Shown: positions 33,765-45,700 of the stretch, piece after piece
Position numbering within the stretch: the first letter of the stretch is position 1
Layout: every line of letters starts with the position of its first letter
Assembly (NCBI GenBank): GCA_030998225.1
Contig: JAPYXD010000680.1
Coordinates: forward strand, 13,578,001-13,642,000
DNA: 64,000 nucleotides
Direction: 5' to 3'
DNA from: Diplolepis rosae
Lineage: Eukaryota > Arthropoda > Insecta > Hymenoptera > Diplolepididae
Made by a program: the position numbers and the translations under genes
Notes under the pieces: model-generated
What the model saw: only the letters and a program-made list of their open reading frames with translations
What the model was told of the DNA's origin: nothing
Database searches by the model: none

Positions 33765-36700
33765 ATGTGGAACGTGGCTGCTCTTCTATTCTGCGTCTTC
33801 ATAACCATTGCCAATTCATTAGGTGGCTATATTTTTTTATTTGTATTATTATATGCTCTATGTCTAAATGTGGTATTTGTGTGTGTGTTTACAATAAAGA
33901 TTCTAAGTGCTTTGTACTTTGCTGAAACTGGAAGCCAGTCTTTCCATATTGCATGAGAATTTTCAGCACTTTAGGGATCAAACATTTTCAGAAAGATTTT
34001 CAAGTATTATTTTAATTGAAATTTGATACGGATTAAAAAAATTGCTCTTTGGTAAAAAAGTATTTAGTACTTATCAATCTTTATTAATTACATGGAGACT
34101 GTGCAATGTGCATGTAAAGCGTGCAAAGAAAATTATTAGGTCTACAAATAAGTTTTGAGTGTTTTTTTGGTGATTTTGAAGCTTTATTCAGAGAAATTGG
34201 TACAATGTATGTTATTCAAATTATTGCCCATCTCTTTCTACTACCTTTTACGATCTTTATGGCAGTATACGGATACCGCGTTTAAAACGCGTGTACAGAT
34301 TTGAAACGAGAACATTACGCACGCAACGCCAACAAAGCACTTACGTCAGAATGGATGCGCGCGCAGCGTAGTGCGTCTGCTGTTCGCGGTGGTTTTCTGA
34401 GTTCTGTGTGGTTGAAGGCTCCTTGTACCTACAGCTGATATTACGTGCGCGAGGAGTCACATGTACGCAATGTTAGCTGAAGTTGCGTAAGTTCGATTGC
34501 TATATGAAACTCAACAGAGTGTTAGAGTCCTTAAATTCTCGAGAATTTAAGTTCCAGTAATATAACCGAGAATATTGCAGAATTTATAGAATATAAGAGA
34601 ATATGAAGGGAATTTTGAGAATTTATGGTTCAAATAATTATATATCCATATTTTGAGTACCTTTACAGTTAAATAAGAGGTGCTTACTCATATAAATATA
34701 ATTGTATAAAGAAGAACCTAACAACAGTTTTACTGTTAATATATTAAAAATATATACTGTTGAAATTCGAGGTTAGGTTCATTTTGAATTTAATACACTG
34801 AATATTAAAAATCATAAATTAATATTATGCTTGAATTTATATTATCTATATAATTATAGAATATATATAAAATCCTTTATTATACAATAAAATATATATA
34901 GATATAATAATTATATTGAATCATATATCAATTTATCAAAATTCAAGTTTTTAAGGAACAAAAGAGTTTAATCATAATTTAACAAATAAATTCCTTCATT
35001 AACTTCCACTGATGTGAAGTCATTGCAATTTTAGTACAAAAACGTAAGATTTCCATACAATAATTTCCGCAATAATACTCTAAACTAAATGTCTGCAACA
35101 TAACCTATAATATTATACCCTCGTTTTTCACTTTCTTCCGCTCAAATAAAATGCACATACAAAAGTTTAAGATATAATTTTATATTGTAGTATTAATTCA
35201 TTTCCATGGTTTAACACGTTTAACAAGCCAAAATAACAAAATTCTCATAAATTCTAAAAGAATTTATCCACCGGTTATATTCTTGGTAATATTCTCATTT
35301 TCGTCACCGTTCTCAAAGTAATATAACCGACCAGTGATCCCAGAATGCGTAAGATTTTTGCTCCCACCATGCATCCCACCAGCTCATTGCATCTTCCTCA
35401 TTCAACCATGGTGGGAGCAAAAATCTTACGCATTCTGGGATCACTGTAACCGACTCTGAACTCTACAGAGTGTAGGAGCACTGTTTACAAATCGACAGCT
35501 TGCTCGGTTTTTATGTTTCTTTCGGCTCTGCTGGATCCCGTGCAAAAGAGGCGCGAAAGAGATGCCAAATTCGAAATGACGAAAGATATAATTTGAAAAC
35601 TTAACTATAAAATCAAAATTTTATAATGTGTAAAATCTTTTACATGAAAGTTTTAATAAACAAGTTACGGGTTTCAATATCTAAGTAAGTTAATAATTTA
35701 TATTCTAATTCACATACGAAATTACAATCATTAAACAATTTTTTTTGTATGAAGTTGATTCAACAAACCTTTACTATTGAGTAAAATACTTTAAATACCA
35801 TTTTTTGAAATACATAACATCTTTTACGTGACATTTCCAATATATAAGTGTAAACAATAGATTCCTTTTTTTTAAATAAATAAATTATATTTACATTTAC
35901 ATACGAAATAACTCATTGAGATTCTTTGTTATCAAGTAAAAGTGACCAATATTATTAAAATAAAATACTTTTACAACAAGTTTTAGAATACTTAAAAATT
36001 TGTATACGATAATTTTTATGTATAAATCTAAATGAAAGGTTTGATTATTTAAAAAAGTCAATTAATTATAACTGAATTCGCATGCGAAACTACACATTAA
36101 GATTTCTTTGGTATGACGATAATTCGACAAACTTTTACTGTATATTAAAATAATTTAAATAAATTTTTTGAAATACGTAACATCTTTTATATGATAATTT
36201 TAATATATACACTGCCGTCAGAAATTAAAGGTTCACTTGTACTTTTATCTACTGTTTAAGCATTTTCATTTTGATAATAACACGTGATGTAAAAGATTTT
36301 AGTTATTCCACAAATTTTTAACGATGTTTTATTCGAAATAAATATTTTTCAATTTCATATCAGAGAAATCTCAACATGTAATTTAGTATTCAAATTTGAA
36401 TGTAATTTATTCGATTATTAAATTTGTAAATTTTACTTTATATTATAAAACTATATTAAGATGTAATTTTGTTTGTACTTGCAACAGATAATGCGTGTGC
36501 GAGGATTTACACATACGCACTGTCATTTGAAGTTATGTAAGTTTGATCGCTATATGAAATCAAAGAGTGTATTGGAGAACTGCTTACAAATTGTCAGCAT
36601 GCTTAGATTTTATGTTTCTCTCGATTCCATACAAAAAAGGCGCGAAAGAGACGAAAAATTGAAACATATTATTGGAAAAATTATCCTTGTTTTAAAAATA

Positions 36701-39700
36701 TTTTGATAAATATTCACCTGAAATTAATATGTGAAAGGTTTTATATAATTTTGGGATGTTTTAAATACTCAAAAAAAATTTTCAATAAAAATTAATATCA
36801 TTAAATGTATGATATAACCTATAAGAAATGTTCACAAGCCCAACTTTAACTAATGGCAATATGAAATCGATCATTATCAATACTATAATAACGATCCATC
36901 TTAGATTTCAGCTTAAAGAAATTTTGAGATACAACTTTACTTGCTCCACAAATTTTTCAATACGTCTATAAAACATAATGTTGAAAAAATATTATAAAAA
37001 TAATTTTGAAATTTTGTTGAATTTTAAATTTCACAATAAATTCTATAGTATACATTTTATTGATAATTTTGAATTCAGATATATTTTTGCAAATGAAAAA
37101 CAACTGTTTAAATTATAAAATGATATTAAAAATTTGAATATACGATATAAATATAACTAAAATATTTACTTTAAATGATATTATATAAAAAATATGCAAA
37201 AAATATTAACACATTGGTTTGTATAATGTAATTTTAAGTAGTTGTTTTCAAAATTTATTTAAAAAATGTTTTAATTCAAATTTATCAATCATATTAGTTT
37301 CAAAATTAAATTTCAACATTCTTTTTCATTACTATTTTGAGGAGTTGAAAAGAGTATTTGAATGCAAGTGTAAAATTTTAACTAGATTGAAATCTTTGTA
37401 AATATGTTTATTATATGTAACCTATGATTTCCTTAAGCAAAAATAGTGCCTTAACCTCTTCATTGCATGTGAAGAGATTTAAGAAATAGATGGCACATTA
37501 TTAGATTCATTATTATTGTGCATATATTGAAGCTTATAATAAACTAGTTATATGTCTTGTATTTACTCGACATGCAAATAAAATTGATTCTATGTACATC
37601 TAAATGTCGGGAGTTGAGAAAAAAAGGATTTTTCTAAAACTAAGACTAAATTTAAGAAAATAGAAATAACAATTAGTAAGTTTTCTAACAATTTAATAAA
37701 TTCTAATTGTAAAAAGAGTTCAAATTTGTTAATAATTAAAAACTGTGAATTCTTTGAATGTATAGTAAATTCCACCTTTACATGATATGACTACTGACTC
37801 AGTTTCGGCGCACGAGCTGTACCACATATGAGGGACAACATTTGCCCCTTACTTTCGCGCATCTGTACGCCCGAAATCTATGCAACGGTCGCTCCGTATC
37901 TGCAGTGCAGCCGGCGTACTGTAGGTGGTGCAACCGGTGCACCAAAATTTTTTCAGTGTAGATGGAATTTTTTAATTATAATTATTGAAGAAATTTTTCT
38001 GTGAGAAAAGTTGTGGAACCTCCGTAGCTCAGATGACAGAGCATTCGACCGGCAATCGAAAGGACCTGGGCTCGATACCCAGCGGAGTGGAAGCGTTCCT
38101 TTTTTCACAGAAAAATTTCTTTAATAATTAAAATATGTTAAAAATATGTACTAGCAAATTTTATAGTAATGAATATTTTTTGTTACATTTACAAATTTTT
38201 AATTGAGTATATATTTCCCTTCACATAGTTTTTTATGTTGAACACAGGGCTTAACAAAATATTTATTTTTCATTTCATTCGTTTGAAGCTGGAAAATAAA
38301 AATGGAAAATACTTCTATTTAGAAGCTTAAGATTTTTATTTATTTTTAAATATATTTTCAGTTACATGGGGATAACATAAAAGGATTTTGTTCAGGGTCT
38401 CAAGAATTCTTCATGAGTATCCACAGTATATATTTTAAGAAGTTTAATGTGTTCTTTTTTTATTTTGTATTAATTGATTTATGCAAAATGTGTATTTTAT
38501 GTCCTACAATCATTTTAGGAACATTTTTTCATTTCATATTGTTCAGAAACTTAATTATTTAAAATTTTTGAAATATTTGTCCATTAGTATAATGCTTTTG
38601 TAGAGCGTGCCGCGTGCAGCGCCGCTCTGGTGAGAAAAGTTCGCACATAGAAACTATAATCACTAAAGGAATCAAGTTCTCGCCGTTGCAGACAGGGAGT
38701 CAGATAGGACTGGTCAAAGCAATGCGATACTGTGTTTAGTCAGAAACTGCTGCACAAGATTCGATGAATACGCTGGCGCGTTATCGTGGTGAAGAAGCCA
38801 GTCACAGCACACACGCGAGTCATTCCTAAAATCTTGTTCAAAATCTCCCAAATAGTAGTTTTCGGTATTCCAAGATCATTTCCTAGTTCATGAACAGTTA
38901 ATCGACGATCACCTTCAATCGCAAGTCGCACCCGCTCAATAATATCCAATGTTTTTGTCGTCGAAGGTCGGCCAGAACGAAAATTACTATCAACAGAAGT
39001 GCGGCCTTCTTTGAAACGATTATACTACTCTTATATTCGTGTTTTGCTCATACACTCATTCCCAAAGGCCTTCTGCATCATCTGAATAGTTGCCGAACTC
39101 GGTTTTCCGAGTTGAAAACAAAATTTGATGCAAATTCGTTGATCTTGTTTTTCAGTCATTTTGAACAATCACAAAATCCGCCAAACTCAAAAATAGCTTT
39201 GTAAACAAAGACACGCTCCGCATGAACTATACGTCCGGTAGATGTCAGCAAGCAACCGATAGGTTCGTGAGGCTTTACTGTTGACGTTCATGCCCCGCAG
39301 ACGTCGCTCGAACACTATGGCGCGGAGATATAAAGGTAGGCCCGATACTTTCCGGACAGACCTCGTTAAAGCAATGATAGAACTTGGTTACCTTAATAAG
39401 CTTGACATTTGGGTTCCTCACAAATTGAACGAAATTTAACTCACCAAACAAATTTCCATTTGCGATTCACTGCTGAAACGTAACGAAATCGATCCATTTT
39501 TAAAGCGAATCATAACTAGGATATTTGACCCTTTCAATGCTTTCGATGACTTTGGCATTTTTTAAAATTATATGTTTTTGCTTCATAGAAACGTGCTCGC
39601 ATATGATTATTATGATTACATGCGAATTCACTCCATCCCGCCGAATTTCCACGTCAAAAATCCGTGAAAATTGCTTGCTGACTCCCGAGTTTTTTTAACC

Positions 39701-42700
39701 AACTCACAGCAAAAGTCACTCGTATAGGAATTGTATTTCTTTAAACATACTAAGGGCATATTTTTCATTTAGGCTTGTATTTTATTTCTGACATCAAGAG
39801 AAATTTTTGAAATAGTGTACTGTGAGAATTACTGATAAAAATATTCCGGTGCAAACAAGTAAATTTTAAGGATGCTGACAGTAAAAAAAATTTCGGGACA
39901 GTAAAAGTAATATTTGATTGGCCCAAAAAACATTTTGTTAGCTGTAAAGGAATAAAATTTCAATTTTTTGTGTGTATGTCACAATAATGCTTTCGCAATG
40001 AAGGCAAAACGTTGACAAAATTGTTGAAATACATTGAGTCTAATTTAATTGCTGTAAACCTGATAATGTGCTTCTAAATATATGCATATCTTTTTAATTG
40101 AATGATTTCCTAATGAAATTTGATTTCCACTTGACTTTAAATAGATGCATTTCCAACAAAATCCAATTTCACTCAGCCGGAACACTTAACTGGAAAGAAA
40201 CTGGCCGCGAATTGGCTGCAAAATTTTGAGGCCTCAAATAAAGTCCGTGCCTCCGTAGTTACTTTTAAAAGAAAAGAAGAGGATGTTGAAAGCTATTTAA
40301 GCACCGGAGCATTGCTAACTCTCAGGCACGCTGCATCTTCTGCCATTCCTATTTACGAGTTTGAAGAAAGAACGTGTGAAGTTTTCGTTTTAACAGGTGT
40401 TTATCAACATGGGCCGAGATATGCAGAACAGGAATATGGAATTGAAAAGATAGACTATGATCGCCAGAAAATACCCAGGCATAGTAACTATGCGATAAAA
40501 GACATTGTAATTGCAACTGTAAGTAACATATAGTTATACTTTTCAATAATACTCAGTTCAACGGTTATGAATGAGAAAAGTCTTGAATCACATCAATTCT
40601 TACGATTGCAAATCTGCAAGAATATGTTGAGTTGTCCGGAAAGTGATTTTGTTTTTTCAAGGGTAGATGAAGGTCGATTTATTCATATACGGAATAAATT
40701 ATATTCAGTGACATATTGAATATTTTGTTTCACAACCTTTAACCATCTTTCTGGTAACTTGAAGATTCCACGCTCATAGAAATTCTTCTCTTTAGTGACA
40801 AAAAAACTGAAGGACGTGGTTTCTGGCGCCTTTGACTAAATCAAAGTGCATACCATTCGAAAAATTTTAAAAAGACTCGAACAAATGGTAATTCAATGGT
40901 GCCAAATCATGGAAGTATATGGTGGGTGCAGTGAAACATCCCATCCAAGCTGTAAACGTTCCTGGTGAGTGACCAAACTTGTGTGTGGTTTGGCATTGTT
41001 GACATAGAATACAACACCTTTCCTATACATCAACTCTGGTCGTTTTTGCTTAATGGTAGCATCCACTTCGTCCAGCTGCCGACAGTAATCGTCCACATTG
41101 ATTGTTTAGTTGTCAACACGTACTCGCAAACTGCACACAACTTTTTTTTTATCGTACTGCATTCTTACCCTTACTAAGGTAAAAAAGTAACACATGACAA
41201 AAATGCTCACTTTCATTCACCATCTTTAATGCGATATAAAAAGAAAACTACCTTAACGATTGAAATAGATACGTGTGTTGAATGACATCCGGAGTATCTT
41301 GACAAGAAATGCAATGATCTTGCGGTTCGTAGTAGTGTTAAATATGAATGTGAAAAACGAAATTACTTTCCGAACAACCCAATATATTACAAAAATGGTT
41401 CGAAATGCACAACATTATTTTCATATTGCATAGGCACTTTAGATAAATAAATTAAAAGTTTCATCACGTATTCTATCAAATCTCACATCTTGAAAGACTA
41501 GCATAATCATTTCTTTACCATCAGCATAGCTTTTGAGAAAGTTAATGCGATAACTGATAAATTTTTCATCCTGAGAAATTCGTTAAATACTGACCGAAAT
41601 TTTACAAAAAGCGATGGAAAACCCTGAAAAATGGGCTCACGCTTGCATCAAAGAAAAATGCGGAAATTCACGAGGCATTATTTTTTACAATTGACTTGTA
41701 ATTAGTATTATAATTAGCATTAGTATAGTATTATTTTTACTGTGGAAAAAATAACGCTTCCACTCCGCTGGCTATCGAGCCCAGGACCTTTCAATTGCCG
41801 GCCGAATAAATATAAAAACATAATCGACTGAAATGATTTGGAAAAATTAGTATATTTTATTTTTCATATACAATCTAACCAAATGGCAGGCATTAATAAA
41901 TGTTATTGTATTTAATCCACTGGGTGTTAAAAGTTTAAATTGGTCGTGTCTTATTTTTCACTGTAACTTCTTTGAGTTATTATTTATTATCAAATAAACA
42001 ATCAAATTTGTTTTCAGTTGAACAGAAAAGTTTCGACATCCAACACTGTATCACCAATAGCACTTCCAAGATCCGATTTTTATCACTTTTCTTTTAAAGC
42101 GATATCGATAAGATTGAACAAGGTAAGAATACTAATGCGCATGCAAAAAAAAAGATGAGTACTGGAAATTTTATTTGACTAAAGCGTAAAATTTTAGAAG
42201 AGCCCAGATGTTTCTTGAAAATTAGAAGTACTGTTCTTTTACATTTAGATGAAAAATGTTCAAATAAATTATGAACCTTTAAAAGTATTTTGTAGAAAGT
42301 CCATGAAAATGATGAGTAAATAATAGTGTTTGAGTTGATGACCTACAAGAAGAAATTAAGTTCAAAGATTGATTTTCTATAAGACTGACGATAAATCTCT
42401 ATATGTAGAAAGATAGTGCTCGAATAGCACTACCCTTATGGAAAAGAATAATGAGAAGCAAATAAACAAGTGTATCCTTTTTCCTGACGACAGAACAGTG
42501 ACAGGAAGAAAATGACAAACCTAAGTTAATTATTAGGTGTACAAATAAGTTTCGAGGAATTGATAAAAGATGGCGTAACTAGTATTAACACGCCTTCTTT
42601 GTGCTCTAACCATGTCAACTTTTTGCCAACAAAACAACATTTGCGGGAAGAACTGCTTTTTTGCTTTAACTTGAAGAAAAGTGCAGCTGAAGGCCATCGA

Positions 42701-45700
42701 TTGCTATGTGAAGCATATGGGGAACATGCTCCATCAATAAAAACATGTGAGTATTGGTTCCGGCGTTTCAAGAGTCGCGATTTTGACACCAGTGACAAAG
42801 AACGCGAAGGAAGGCCAGTAAAGTATGAAGACGCTGAGTTGGAGGTATTATTGGACCAAAATTCATGTCAAACTCAAGAGAAGCTCGCTGAAACTTTGGG
42901 AGTGACTCAAAAAGCGATTTCAAACCGACTCAAGGGTATGGGTATGGTGCAAAAACAAGGATATTGGGTTCCGCATGAACTTTAGCCAAGAGGCGTCGAA
43001 CGCCGTTTTTTCACGTGCGAAAAACTGCTCCAATTGCAAAATCGGAAGGGTTTTTTGCATTGAATAACTATTCTACTTAAACATTTTTTATTGCTACAAA
43101 AAACTTCAGGAATGATTCGTGGAAAGCTATCCAGACAGACCAGACTGTGTGAAGCGTAAATTAGAAGTTATTTTGAAAAAACTGACCCCACTGAGGGAAT
43201 CCCTCATATGTTTGGTATGGGAGGGTTAATAGCAAGGAGCTAATGCTGTGCATCTGGTGGGATCGCCTCAGATTGGTCTACTATGAACTAATCCAGCCTA
43301 ACGAAACCATCACTGCAGAAACGTTACCAACAACAATTGTGACACGATCCGAGAAAAGGGACCTTCGAGGCAAAAAATCGATTTCAGGATTATGATTGAT
43401 TCTATAAGTTCTTCAACTGATCTTTTTAGGGGTGTAATCAGAAATGTTGAATCTGCATTATTTTAAAAGATATAAATTATTGAATAAGAGTCTGCAAACG
43501 AGTTTTTATGCGTACACTCGAATCTAATCTAGTATTGTAGTTGTTTGCGGCGCTAGTCATTACACTTGATATTTCGCGACTAGTCCCGGCCATTTTGATT
43601 TTACCGATCTAGTGTAGTAGTAGCGTGTTGTAATAGAGCATGCGCAGTTCAAATGTACAAGGCTTTGTCAGTAGAATGCTAACGCTGTACGAAGAAGAAG
43701 AAGAATAAGAAGAAGATTGTGCTCCGCTGTATGGCTATAGGCGCATGCGCAGTTCAATTTTTACATTTCATTCCTCTGTAGCCCAATACACTTAATTGCG
43801 CTACTCCCAACTGTAGCGAAAAAACGAGTATACGCGCCGGAGGCACATGAAATATGTTATAATTTTCAACTGTTCAATGCGTATCAAAAGTAGTGGAAAA
43901 TAAAATAATTTGCGTTTTCAGATATTATTAAAAACGACGAAAATGTTCTAGCACCCCAATATAATTTTTTTTATCCATATCCTCGTAATTTTTTATATCA
44001 AAACGCACGAAATTACGATTCATAAACTATTAAAGCAGTGAAACAATTATTTTCTTTAGTTCACAAATAGGTAGAAAATCACAAATTCTTTTCATACTAC
44101 TGTGTAATCGATAAGTTTTTAAAAAAACTGAAAAAAATGGACGTTTCTTTTAATATTTTAAAACTAAATTCGTAACTTAATAAAAAGTCTGCAGCAAAGT
44201 ATAATAGACGGGAAAACTTGGGTCTCTTTTGCTAGCGCGCGAACGAGTGGAAAAGAGAGTGGGGAAACACAGGGGAACTGTAAGAACTGTTGGTCAGAAT
44301 CCTCCACCTAGACTTCTCCTCCGCTCCGTTGCCTCAAGCTCGAGATTTCTTGAATCGCTCGTCGTGTAAAATTTCACTTTTGCCTTGAAGGTCCCTTTTC
44401 TCGAATCGCGTCACAATTGATAGAATTGTGCCGAGTATTGAAATTTAAACGCCCCCAATATGTCAAAAGACATGACAAAGTGATCTTTCAGCGTGACATC
44501 GCTCGGCCACGCGTTGCTAAAGTCGTCAAGGAAATTTTGGAAGCACTTAACTGGGATGTCCTATCCAACCCGCCGTATTTGCCAGACATTGCTCCTCCGG
44601 ACTACCACTTGTTCCAGTCGATGGATCATGGCCTGGCTGAGCAGCACTTTACTTTTTATCACGAAGCCAAAAATTGGGTCGATTCTTAGATCGCCTCCAA
44701 AGATGAGGAATTTTTTAAACGCGGTATCCGTATGCTGCCTGAAAGATGTTCTGAAGTAGTAGAAAGAGATGGACAATACTTTGAATAACATACATTGTAC
44801 TAATTTCTCTGAATGAAGCTTCAAATTCACCAAAAAACCCTCAAAACTTATTTGTATATCTAATATAATCATATCGATGGCACGTATTTCAACGTTTTTC
44901 ACGTGTTGAGATAGAATGCAGGATTGCTTTTAAAAATGCATAACAATTTTTCTACTTCAGCCCCGGATTGATAAAGCGGAGCTATCTTATACTACACGGA
45001 AAAAAAGTTTATTAAATTTTACAGAAGATGTTAGCGAATAGCGAGTATAAAAAAGAGTTTAGTCAAAGTAAAAACCTTATTGACTGTACGATATTACGAT
45101 ATACATCATGGAAATACACAAAAGAGTATTAGAAAACCCAAAATCCGAGACAACCCCCGGTAAGAAGGCTTTCATTGAAATAAATCGAAGAACTATCATT
45201 CTGATTTGAATAGTGTAATTTTAGTATTCAATGAAGACGAATCCTTGAATGTGCCCTTTTTTTAATTTATCAAATAAGATATGAAATCAAAGAAGCTTAA
45301 TCTATTTCAATCCATTATTTTCTTGGAATTTATTCAAATACTTTTTAAATGCATTGAAAATTACAATGTTCAATTACATCTAATAACGATTTATTGAATT
45401 TTGGTTCAATAATTGATAACTGAAAAGCATTTCAAGACACTAGATAGATCACTATGTAATTAAGATTCATTTCATTCAACCAGATATAAATACTCAAAAT
45501 GTTACTTCAACAAACTGAAAAGTTGCTCCAAATAATTAAAATTCTTTAGAAGATTCCTTACTAATGGAATAACTATCACAACTAGTTAATAACAAATTTT
45601 ATAATATCATGTAGTACATATTTCAAGTTGAAAAAATGATATTATTGAAAATGTGACGGTTAACGTAAATATTCTTTTACATTTTAATTATCAGGATAGA

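Larger units (their letters stand above)
33823..37970. other. AT-rich part of SPH intron 1
   Basis: Holds a mariner relic (34137), a hAT MITE (35332) and dispersed copies of one repeat (34440-34526 with 35455-36200, and 36480-37000). A ~0.9-kb segment at 34527-35460 appears inserted between two repeats of ACAGAGTGT. Nothing coding seen. Confidence 0.5.
42533..44863 (+). mobile_element. Mariner split by a nested TIR element (SPH copy-2 intron 3)
   Basis: TIRs TTAGGTGTACAAATAAGTTT and AAACTTATTTGTATATCTAA, with TA on both sides. Without the insert it is about 1.25 kb. The N-terminal transposase (about 42560-42985) has the two helix-turn-helix regions (FNLKKSAAEGHRLLCEAYGE.., TLGVTQKAISNRLK) and WVPHEL, then a TAG stop. 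The C-terminal part (44417-44689) has PPYLPDIAPPDYHLF. Broken by stops, frameshifts and the insertion. Confidence 0.88.

Noticed and set aside
38019..38088. Functional tRNA-Ala (GGC)
   Set aside because: Position 33 is C instead of U, the T-loop is atypical, and the sequence sits in a repeated foldback with degenerate copies.
41597..41700. Open segment encoding ENPEKWAHACIKEKC as a possible SPH exon
   Set aside because: A stop lies just upstream in frame and no AG acceptor gives a compatible phase; the exon at 42018 fits cleanly.
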